A stretch of DNA of 64,000 bases from Oreocharis arfaki (lineage: Eukaryota > Chordata > Aves > Passeriformes > Paramythiidae), in the NCBI GenBank assembly GCA_013398015.1, contig VZRR01012567.1, positions 76,592-140,591 on the forward strand. Reading direction: 5' to 3'. The notes under the pieces were generated by a model that saw only the letters and a list, made by a program, of their open reading frames with translations, was not told the origin of the DNA and did not search any database. The translations under genes were made by a program, and so were the position numbers. Position 1 is the first letter of the stretch. Each line of letters begins with the position of its first letter. Of this stretch, positions 39,101-51,100 are shown one piece after another.

Positions 39101-42100
39101 CCTCAAACTAAACTCACCTCCTTCGTGACAATGACCACTCATGGATTTTCTCAACATCTGCTTCTTTTGCACAGAAGTGAGCCAAGCAGTGTTGTGAAAT
39201 CCCACCCAAAACACAGTGCTGCATTCTCAGCTGCAGGTCTGGCCACGCTGATACGATCCTCTCCACATCAGGACAGATCTGACCTTTGCCTGTTACTTAC
39301 TTGGGCAGTTAATCCCAAAGAGGATTTTGGCTAACAGGTGTTCCAGAGGATGACACTTTGGTCTTTAAATATTCATTATTTTATTCTACTGTGTAGATAG
39401 ACCACATTCTAGAGCCAAAGCAGCAATACCCTGCCTGTATCGAGTTTCACATGGGTCTTGTCTTCCTCTGGGTTAACAGTCTGCAGACTCTCATAAAGCA
39501 ATTTGTCAGCCAGCTGGCCTTTCAAATAGGCAGCCGTCCAAATTCAGAGTTAAAACTTTGTGTGAGATGCCAAGTTTGGTGGAAACTTGGGATGAACAGC
39601 TAAGGAGAAGGAGGATACGATTACACCTGGTTTCATTTCGAAGACTGCCATGATACAAGTTCTGGAAAGCGCTGTGATGGCGCTGCTGCTTTCAGTGAAA
39701 CTGTGTTTCTTTGGCTGAAGCAGCGACGGGCTTTGATCCCAACGCTATAAGCGCACACAGTTTAAAGGAAGGGAAACACGGCCTGGCACCACTCCACACA
39801 CAGGCAAGGGAAGCTTGCTCCCAGCAGAGCCTGGGGTGTAGTATCCCTCCCTCCTTCTGCACCGCAGGATTTGTGTGTTAGTGCGTGTGTGTGCGCACAG
39901 CTATCGTTATTATCACATGCCTTGCAGGATTGCAGCTCCAATCTTTTATAGATCCAGCTTCTTGTGTTCAGTCTCAGGTTCATTTCCAGCGAGATCCTTG
40001 TCTATTGTAAAAAACTATGTGTTTCTATTGTGGAACATTCTGAATGGAAACAAACCAATAAACTTCACTTCCTGGACTTCTTTGCAGTTTTTTTTCCCCT
40101 GTGAAGTCCTTAAAAAATTTTTCATATAAAAATGAAGTTAATTTTCACTGAAAATAAATTGAAACAGCGTTTAGATGTTTTCCTTTGTTGCTCAAAGGAA
40201 ACACGTGTTACCTTTGTTACCACGTGTGGCCGAGTGGTAAGCACAGCAAGGTATCTTAATTCTCACTGAAATTCTGTCAGTTAATTTTGATCCCTTTAAT
40301 TCTAAGCTTAAGCAAGCAGGTTTAATTGCAGATCTTGGCGGTGAAGACGCATTGAGGGAAATATAGAATTCATGAGGGTTTTAAGTGCTGCCTGTTTGCC
40401 CAGAAGAGGAAGAATACACATATGTCAGGAAGTACAGCTTCTGAAAATAGCCAAAGGATTCTGTATAACCCCCAAATCTGCTTTCACCTTATCAGCACAG
40501 ACCTGGGTAATTTGTTGCTTGTGCAAATAGAATTTGCAGGGATTTTTAGATCCAGCAAAACAGTCAGCTGGTTGTCCAGAACTTTGCATTAACAAAAAAT
40601 GTTAATTTTTGAGTGTGTCAAAAGGAGGCCACTGCAAGGGCACAAATCTGTATAAATTGTGAGTGCCTGTGAGAAGAGTAGTAACTTAAAATTGTAGAGA
40701 AAGACTGCAACTAACCCTGCTCCAAAAAGCAGCAGCAGCAACCAGTTAAGAGCTGAGCAAAAGATGCTTTAACCCCTTGTGTCTCCCCAGGTGGTACCAT
40801 GACAATCTCACCCGACACGCAGCAGAAGCACTGCTGCTCTCCAACGGGCAGGATGGCAGCTATCTTTTGAGGAAGAGTAATGAAAGAGAAGATTTGTACT
40901 CCCTCTCTGTGAGGTAGGGTATGGACAGAGTGAACTAATCTAATGCTCCACTTACTTCCATGTTTGAATGTCATTATAGGTTCTTTTTCCCTAGGGCTTA
41001 AACTATTTTGAAATATATTCCTGTTGGTAGAAGCCTACTGAATGACATTTTGTTAGAGGAGAAAAATTGGATTGGATTTGACAATTGCTCTCATTTTTCC
41101 AAATTATGAATTAATCTTACCGGTAGAAAACATAATTGGCTGTAAAGTTTCAGTCTGCATGATAAAAATCTGCATGTCAGTTTAAAGAGCTTAAGAAAGA
41201 GCTGATGGGAGCAGAAAAGTTTTAAGATGAGGATAGCAGGAAACATTTAAAAGGTGCTAACCTCAGTAGTTTCCGAATCATCTCTGAAGGATGATCCAGT
41301 GTTTGACTGGATGGTTTTACTCCTCCATGGTGGGCTAAGGTCCAGTCTTAGCCCAGACTACGTGACTGATTTGAACAGTGTTTTGCAAGTGATGGATGTC
41401 AGGGCCTTGAAATCAATCACAGAAATTTAGACACAAGTGTTCAGGACACAACCAATACAGAGCTGAGGTTGCCTGGCCTGGATGCTTCGCCACTGAATCA
41501 CGTTTAAAGAATCTCCCAGAAGGAGAGAAGCCACAGTATTTTAGTGAGGCAACCTAAGGACGTGTGCATGAGACACACAAGGTAGTCCCTGCATGTCAGC
41601 TGGGTGGAGGTAACCAGCCCTAAATACATTCGTAGCCTTTGGCAACTGTGTGATACAAGCAGCCTCCAGACCAAAGTTTTGAGTTGTTGAATTCAAGCTC
41701 ATTTCTGCTGCAAACTGAGCCTCTGGACAATTTGTGGCCACAACTCAGCTGAATCACAGTAACTTCTTAAAGTCACTTTGATCTGTGTAGTGCTGATGGT
41801 TATTTGCACCCCTGACAGGAGCACAGCAAATGCCATTGAGAATGTGGCGTTCTACATATTCAGTACTAGGAGCTGTTAAAATTTGGAAGAGTAATTGCTT
41901 GGGAACTGAGGAAAGTGCAATTTGCACATACCCTGTTCCCCAGAAAAGGCAACGATGAGGTATTTCACCCATTTCTGACAGATAACATAGGAGCAAGTGG
42001 GCCTATACATGCACTGCTGAAATCATTACCACTATAGCAAGACATATATTTATACATATATGTATACACACTTATTATATCCCTATTTACAAGGAGCTTG

Positions 42101-45100
42101 GGGGATGCTGGACAGATCTGAAGGTGATGTTACAAAATGAGTATTCAGGGTAGCAAGGACTGAATTGAGTGCAAGATTTGCCAAAAAAGAATAGTGGCAT
42201 TTATAAGTAATAGCTTTCCTTAAAAAAAAAAATTTCAATGAATGACCGTTTTGCTGGTTAATATTTTTTTACTTTAAACTGCAACTAAGCATTATTTGAG
42301 ATAACTACCTCAGACAATTAAAAAAAAATTATGTGTATCTTGAAGGTAGTTTTAAAGAGCATTCAGGAAACAACTTATTGTAATAAACCAAAATTTAAAT
42401 AGTTCTTTTAGTAGGAAACTGAAGTGTTAGTAATGAAAATAGATTTGCTCCTTTAACAGATTCTAGCCTAAGAAGACCTACAAAAGTCTATTTCAACCCC
42501 ATTCCAATCTCTTGTTCATCTTGTTCAGCTCTTCATATAGCAAGAATTACTTACTGCATTACCATATGAACTGAATAGCCCAGTCTGAAGTTTGATCTTT
42601 TATTCTGTTAGTTTCTGTTGTTTCTGGTGGTACATCTCCTTTGAATACTGATTTTGATTTTAAAATGTTTTAAATTTTTTCTGCTGTTTAATTTTACGTT
42701 TTCTTTTTTGACTAATATTAAAACTTAATTTTAGAATAAGTAATTAAATTTTGTTCTAATACACTTCTGTAGAAAGGATAACTTCAGCAATTCTAGCTGT
42801 CATTTTCCTTCTGTCCTAAAATGTCTTCTGTAGCTTTTACTTTACTTTCTGCCTCAGCCTCACAAGGAACTTCAGTCCTTATCATAGTTTGAAGGTTTCT
42901 TTAAGGAAAAAAATGCTTAGCCATCCCTTGAGGTTTTTATTGACAGCTGTAGGAAGAGAGATCACATACTGCCTGAAATCCCCTCCCCCATTAGCCAGTT
43001 TGAAAAGGAAGTTGGAAGCAGGGTAGAATTTGCTCTCCTTGCAACATTGGCTTGTGAAATTAAACAAAAAGGTGGAACACCCTGCCATTGCAGCAGAGTG
43101 ACAGCTCTTCCCTGGTGTGGAGCACTTGCACTTGGCTTGTTGTGCCCCAGCTGACTGTAGCACAAAACATGTGGGAGGCCCATAGAGGCATCTTCTACAA
43201 TATCATAAATATTGTTCAAAGATAAATATTTAAATACCTGTTTGAAATCATAATCCTCTTTGGAAGTGACAATAAACAATGGAAGAGACTATGATTCATT
43301 TTCTTCACCACATTTTTTCAGTCTATTTGCCATATAAGTTCTTCCTCACACGAAGTTTACTCGACTATTTTGGGTGCTAGTACTATTAACGAAAGTAATT
43401 TTTCTCTGCAGAAATACTTGCAGTAAGTGCTTCACTGTCTTTTGAAGTCAAAATAATTGCCCACTCAGGAAGTGAGACCTTGTACACTTCTCTAAATGCC
43501 ATCAGGTTTCATAAACAGAAGCTGTTACTTCCCTTACAGAACAAGGACCCTGGTTCATGTTTGTTGGTGCCCATCCTAGTGGAACCAATCTTACAAGTAC
43601 AGAGACAAAGCAAACAAATTCTAAAGCCCTAGGTATTTAAAACTAGGTTATTAAACCCCTGTTTGAGTGCAAAATGGAGACAGCCTATTTTTCAAAGGGA
43701 AACAGAAGACATTTTCAGTGAGATTGGGATGCTACTTAAAAAGGAAGACATGTACTGAATATACCATCAAGACTAAAGTTCAGTAAGTGAAGGGATTTCA
43801 TCCAATTTAGGCAGAAGGCTGGAAATCTCTTCTGTGAGTCTTTTTGCTGATGCAAGGGTTAAATTAACCAACTAGGCCTTTCTAGGCTTTCATCATCCCA
43901 TATCTGTAAATCAGCAATTAAAATCTGCTTCTCGGATGTGTTGAGTATTAGTGGGGGACAGCGATGGCCGTAGCATAACTAGTACAGCAATGATTGTCAG
44001 CCTGTGGGCTGGGTCAGATTCCCTGTAGTGACAGCTGCTATTTAAGGACTGTACATGACAAATACCTTTGGCACTTTTGTCTTGACAAATTTTCCTCTTT
44101 TATTTTAGGGGAAAAGATTCTGTGAAACACTTCCATGTTGAACATACAGGAACTTCATTCAAATTTGGATTTAATGAGTTTTCTAGCTTGAAGGAATTGG
44201 TCATGCATTTTGCAAACCAGCCTTTAATTGGCAGTGAAACAGGTAAGGAGAGCCATATTGTGGGTACGAACACATTTATAGCCATGCTTCACAAAGATGT
44301 AACTAAAAGGAGCTTCTGATGTGTTAGCAAATAGATCTTCTTCTGCCAAAGTGTTCCTCTTCATAAATTCACATTTGTATTAACCTCAGGTATCTAAAAA
44401 AATTCCACTTCAAAAAATCTTTCAAGTTCTTTGAAGATAAACCGCACATAAGATTATTGGGGTGTTTGCTAACCAGGGCTATGAGCTCCTTCTGATTTCT
44501 CAGAGGAGGAAGTATTTCAAAATACCAGGAGGATCAGAACATTCTCAAAAATGGCAAAACCAAAGCACGGTGTTAGTGAGGAAATAAATATTCATCTACG
44601 AAGTTGAAATCCCCCAATAAGAATAAATGGAAAAGCAACTTGAAACTGTATAGTTTCACTATTCTTTGTCCAAGGAAGGAATCTACAGTGTTATGCTCCT
44701 CTTTCCTGTAGGCAATGTGTTTTTAACCACCTCTCCTGTTCTGCCTACTGTGCATCACCATGCTGATGCCATCTGCCATCAGTGATTTGTCTTGCTTTTA
44801 AGAGGAGAGAGAAAAGCACAGGTTTCTTTAACAACAGATGTGCTGCCTGAATTAAGGGTCAAAACATTAAACTTGATTCCTACGAGTGAACTGAACATCA
44901 CCAGGCTAGAATCCCTGGAGAAACAAAGTGGATATTATCATGATAATGTCAGTTTTAAGTTTAGCTTCAAGTATAAGAGTTGAAGACATGTCAGTGCAAG
45001 TTAATGCCAAAAACTTCAGTATCCTCTGTGGCCAGTGTATGCAAACAACTCAGAGCAGTACTAATTATATATGCAAGAGACCAGTTCAGTGATAGCTGGC

Positions 45101-48100
45101 ACATGCAATAACTGTGACATGTCACACACTAAACATGCACCAGTACTCTGCTAACGCAAACATCAAATTCAAGGGCTGCTTTGCCAATTTCTTCATGCAG
45201 TTGTACACTCAACATGGCACTTGTATCTTTCAAAACACTCTCTTCTTAAATTGCTGTCAAGAGTGGTTCAAACATGGAGCTCCTACATGTATCCTCTGTG
45301 CCAGTGAGCTACTTTTCCTGTGAAATCAGGCATGCACCCACAGGCCTAGCTCTGTAAAGATTTCAGGTGGCATAAAACTTTTATTTCCCCATTCCTCACT
45401 CCCTCACTGCATGTGTTACAGACATTAATAAACAAGACATTGGTTTTATCTGATCTCTACGGACAGGATCAACACTTGTCACCTTAAGGTTTCCTAATGG
45501 GCTTCTGCTGCCTCTGTGAAACCTCTAAGTCAGATGTGCTACAGAATAAAGAAAAAAAAAAATTGCATCATATCAAGAAACCTTCCACCTGACCATACCA
45601 TGGAAAACAGTAGAGAGGAAGAGACAGTTGACACTCAGGCAATGTTCCTTCAGAAGCAGGTGTCAGAGTTCTCCTGGGTCATAACCATCTTTTCTCAAAA
45701 AGGGGTAGGGGCTCATCAGAGTCAACTCCAAGCCAAGCATCAGCAGATGCAGACGTGGCAGAATAATCTTGCTACAGTGCAGCTTTTGCTATATCTTGTG
45801 TATAATTACCTGATTATTCTGTACAAGTGTCTTTGAGGGAGGAAAAAGATATCCACAGAGAACTTACTAGAAAACAAATACTGTATAAAATGTTAAATTA
45901 GTCGTTCACATTCTGCAATGGGGCTTTTTATCCATGGTGTACTGGTGATGATACCCTGATTGTATGCAACAGCTTAGGAGCATACATAGAGTGGTGATGG
46001 AGCTGTTCTCAATTTTATTTTAAATGGTAAAGCATTATTTTTCTGCAAGGCCAGAGAGAAATAAACCAATGTTGACTTTCCACCTACAGCAAGTTGAATA
46101 GATCACATTTGCATACACCCCCTGTGCCTGCAAACAGATTTCAGCTGGTTACTTCAAATACAACTTTTCCACTTCTCTTTTTAACCGTTCCCATTACAGC
46201 CTACTTCAAAATTACTCTTACATCTGTAGGTTTCAAGTCCAGCTTGTTACCAATTCTGGCATCCCTCTTCTTTAAGAGCTGCAATATACTCGTAAAAAGC
46301 AAATGGAGCAGCATTTGGTATGCTGTGACATTATTTTTAAAGAATGGAGTTAGATGGTGGAGCAGTTACTACTTTAAGGAAGTTCTTCACTATTTTGAAA
46401 AGTGTAATAGATTCACTATTGAGAATGCAGCTTTTTTCAGGGAACATGCAATAAACATGACCTTACTTGGAGAAAAAGGAGAATGACTGTAATGAAAACG
46501 TTTAACTGGAAAGAGCCGTGGTAAAAACAGTTGAAGGCGATGGTAACGTGGGTTTACTCTTAGGAAGCCGGTGTCCAAAGCTCTGACAGATTAAGTGGTT
46601 TAAGCAACAACTAGTGGGATGCTGGCAAACCCAACGACTGTTATAGCCTCCTACCTAGTTTAGCTCCTGCCTACCCTCCAGCCAGCCTCCTGGGGAGGAA
46701 GGGAATATAATGAGTCAAGAGATTCCATGCAAGCATTTGCAAGTGTAAAGGTTTTGAAAAGGTATCATATATTTACAGTTTTCATGGTTGCCTTTGCAAT
46801 TTCAGGAAGAGGTGAAGTTAACCATTCCTCAGAGATGTAGCTACTGACGAGTTGCTTTCTGAGGTGGTCTTGCCAGATGACTTACTCCTGCTCTTTTCTC
46901 TCCAGGAACTTTAATTGTATTGAAGCATCCCTATCCACGGCAAGTGGAAGAACCTTCCATTTATGAGTCTGTCCGAGTTCACACTGCAATGCAAACGGGA
47001 AGGACAGAAAGTGACCTTGTCCCAAATGCTCCCTCAGTAAGTGGTGTTCTGTTGGGAGGGGTGCTTGGCCTGAGTCTAGCATGACTGCTGGAATGAGCTA
47101 TGGAGTAAGACTGGTTATTAATCCCTTTATGGGTTTGTAAACACAAGCAGTCTTTGCCAAACAAGGCAAAACAAATACAGACTTGCTCAGTACAGTCCCA
47201 GGGCAAATAAAGGCTTTTGTAATTGTTGTCACTTCAGTGCTGTCCCTGGGAAAACATTGTCTGCAGCTGACCTAGGTGAGTCTCACTATCCAAACAAAGA
47301 ATATATGAAAGATTTTCATTCTCATGTTATCTTTTAGAATAATTTATCATTATTAGCATTATCATGAATTAAAAAAACAAATACACAAAAAAATCATCAT
47401 ATACATTTGAGCCACCTGTTCCGACATTTGAGACTCACTTGGACAGCAATTAGAGCCTCTAAATCCCAGGTAACTCACATCTAAGTAAGACAGGTGGTCT
47501 TCTCTGAACAGTTTGCTCTGAACAGAGAGGAAAGTATTTTAATTCTATGCTATATTTTTGGGGAAAAGAGGAAGAGTTATGTTAATATGAGTTAATGAAG
47601 TTGCTAGAACAACCACTTCTGATATGTCTCACAACCAACCCTTCATTGCCAAGTTATACTTTAACCTCCAGATAAGCTGACTTCTACATGCCACCAATAA
47701 AGAGGTAATATTTTTTCAAGAACAAGTGGTAACTTGGCAAGATTTTGATTTTCAGAGCTCTGCAGTCTCACAGCCAAGTCTCTACACAGCATTTCAGTAT
47801 CTGAGAAGTCATAAGGTCCAAGTGTCACTCATGATGCCAGAGAAACAGTTCAAACCCCAATTTTTCAAAAAGCACATTGAACGCAACAGGTTTTTCCTCT
47901 CAAGCATGGGCCTGTTCGAGAGAAGAGAACAGTTCAGTAAAAAAAACACTTTCCCCTGTTTGCATTTGAGGAGTGTTTTCTGGGGATAATTCCACTCTTA
48001 GTTAAACCCCATGAGCTTCTGGTCTCAACACGTACCGAGGCAACCATCCAACTTTACCAAATAAAGTGTAGCTGCAGCTATTTTGCTGTGTTTGGTGGAG

Positions 48101-51100
48101 AAGGTGCAGGCCAGAAGCCCACTGAGGGAGGCACAGTCCAGGGGGCTGCCTTCAGAGCCAGCACAGGTCCATGTTTACCCTAGTGGTGGATCCAGCCATC
48201 TGAGGGGAGCGTTGGAGTCAGGGCAGGTGGCTGTGGGGTTTCCCAAAGAACAGGTTGCTGATCCATCCTCCTGATACAGGCAAAGAGGGGGATGTGGTAA
48301 GTAGAAGCAGAGCTCAGAATCTAACCCAAATCCCTTTTGTTGTTACTTCACAGCTTGGTACCAAAGAAGGATATTTGGTAAAACAAGGCAAAATAGTCAA
48401 GGTAAGGAAAATTCACTCATTGCTTCCACTCTGTGATCACCCACAGAAGCTAAAGACAGTGCGGAGCAAAATTGCTTCACCTGCATTTCCCTGCAGAGAG
48501 GAACAATTTGTGTTTTGAGCAACAACAAAGCACAACTGTAAACCAGAGCAAGTCAGCAGCTTTAAAAGTTTTTCTTTCCTAAGAAGTGTCAGACTAAACT
48601 CTCCCGAGACAGTTACCACCCCTTCTTGATCTTTCAGAACTGGAAGACAAGGTGGTTTACACTGCATAGGAATGAACTTAAGTATTTCAAAGACCAGACA
48701 GTAAGTAACAAACACCAGTTCTACTGTTTAAACATCTCCACAGGCAGCTGCAGCTTCCTTGTATCTCTGGCTTCTCACATCTCTCTCACAGCTTCCCAAG
48801 CTGAAGCTTCCCATACTGTCAGAGGGGTCAAACCTTTCACGTAAAGTCAGTTTTGCTAATGACTTCAACGACAGAAAGTAAGTTTTACAGCTGGAAAGTA
48901 TTTGCTGTGCTCTGCCAGTCTTAGCTACTGGAAAGAGTTTACAGGGCTTTTTTACACAGAATCACAGAATAGTTCAGGTTGGAAGTGACCTCAAAAATCA
49001 TCTCCTTCCAAGCCCTCCACCACAGGCAGGGACAACTTCCACTAGACCAGGTTGCTCCAAGCCCTGTCCAGCCTGGCCTAGAATACATTTTTGGGTTGCT
49101 TTGTTAAGTGGATTTCAAGCTACCAGCACAACACAACCATTATTGGTAGCTTAGACCTAACAGAGAGCATGCTGCTAAAATAGTTCTAAAAATACTGGTA
49201 TTATCCTTTGCATTCTTTGATTTCATCCTTTTATTTCAAGTGGTCTCACAACATGCATAGAAAACCATTCATTTAAAAATTCCTTCTGACAAAGACTAAC
49301 TTGCAGCATCTGACAAAAACACTGGGTCCTTACAGTCACTGCTCCATTTCTATCTCAATCTGAGTAAAGATAAGAAACACCTCTAGAGTTTCTTTGCCCT
49401 TAAAACGCCTCTGTTAGAGGTTCCTTCACAAACACAGCCAAACTGTTCACCTCTGCATGTCTGCCATGCTCTATTTCAAGCCTCTAACAGATTTTTACAA
49501 GAGCAGACACAACTGCCTTCTCTCACCAAACATTACCATTTACAAAGTTAGGTTTTTGCCAGGCTTTCCATTAGTTTTCCTTTCAGTTCAAGACAACTTG
49601 AATTAAGTTTGCAGCCTAGCATTTCCAAGAGCAGCACTCCATTAGTGACTTACCACGCAAGAAGGTTTCTCTGTCAGGAATATGACCTCCTTCCAGGCAG
49701 CATCTCCAGTGTCTCCTGGCCCTCCTGTTGTTGCTGTGGGGTTGCAGGTACCTACAGGTGAGCAGCTTGCAGCTGACTCTGAGACAGCATTTGGTAGCAC
49801 ACCACAGCACAAGGGGCCTTCTTCTAATGTAGGGTATTACAAACAGCCACTGAGTCAGCAAAAAAATTAAGGAAAGGTGAGAAAGCAGCAGATACCTCCA
49901 TAGACCTGATGAAGGACCATGGAAAACACCTAAGGGTGTTTGGGCAAAAAGCAATTAAGCTGCCTCTTCTGAGGTCTTAACAGCATGAGGCTGAAACAAA
50001 TGGAGGAAGAACTCTCACACCTAGGGAGAATGAAACTCCTAGGGGAGATGGGTTGCTGTTATACACAATCTATGTCCACACACCTGAGCTTGTCCAAAGA
50101 AACTTATATATTTATATATATATATGTCTGTGTCTATGCATGCACACATGAGTCTCAGGCAGCCAAACCTATCACTTCTGCTGTAAACACTGCTTTGGCT
50201 TTGCTTCTATGTTTCTCTTTACCCAGCTTCATCCTTCTAAGGCATGTACTTAGGAATTAATTAAATCTCCGACAGCTGGCTAGGTCTGATAAGACCTACA
50301 CCTTGCCTTTGTCTCTGTAAACCTTAGCTGAAAGTGGTACCAGATATGCTGCTGTGTCAGTTATAGTTTAAGGCATCAGCCAAACCCGCTGCAGCCTCCA
50401 TGCAGCTCAAATATTCCTGCAGTAGAGATCTCCTCTGTTGCTTGCCCAGATGTGAACTGTCCTGCGTTTTTCATATTAAGCTCACTTCATATGATAATAG
50501 CACTGATGTTATGCTTGCTAGCTTGGGCTTATCGTGTTACAGCTATAGTAGCTATGCCTGGAAAAACCTGTGAAGGTGCCTGTAAAGGTCTAGAGGCAAT
50601 AAACTGAGATAGCCCTATCTTCTGTTTTCATGTATCCACATTTAAAAAACTTTTTCTCTTCGAGGCCACGGAACCGATTCGAGCACTTGACTTAACTGAA
50701 TGCTCTGCTGTGCAATTTGACTATTCCCAGGAAAGAGTCAATTGTTTCTGGTGAGTTGCAGTGCTTTCTCCATATTGCTGGAAAGGTCAAAAAAGAAAGG
50801 GAATTTTGAAATGTAAACAATGTGTGCTTCTGAAAGGTCCTTTGGTGGTTGTGACCCTGCCCATCCTCTAACTCACAAGTCTTTTTCTGTCGTCCAATCT
50901 CTGTCAGTCCTGCACGGCTTTGCCAAATTACTCCTGGCAAAAGGTGGGCCCATGTGTAGTGGGCGTTTCTAGTTCTGTAAGCATCTACAGTCATCACCTA
51001 GACTCATGGACGTTGGGGTCAGACACTGCTACAGGTCACAGGGTGACCTCTTCTGTGCTCAGATGTGGGTCTTTTATCCTTGAGGACCTGGGGCAGCACC

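Noticed and set aside
40221..40245. Possible tRNA D-arm (GTGGCCGAGTGGTAAGC)
   Set aside because: It resembles a leucine or serine tRNA D-arm, but no acceptor stem, anticodon arm or T-arm (GGTTCGAAT-type) follows.
44122..44319. Read-through of DAPP1 exon 3 into the intron
   Set aside because: The frame is open past the donor for 25 codons, but the donor GTAAGG is good and exon 4 continues the known protein in phase.
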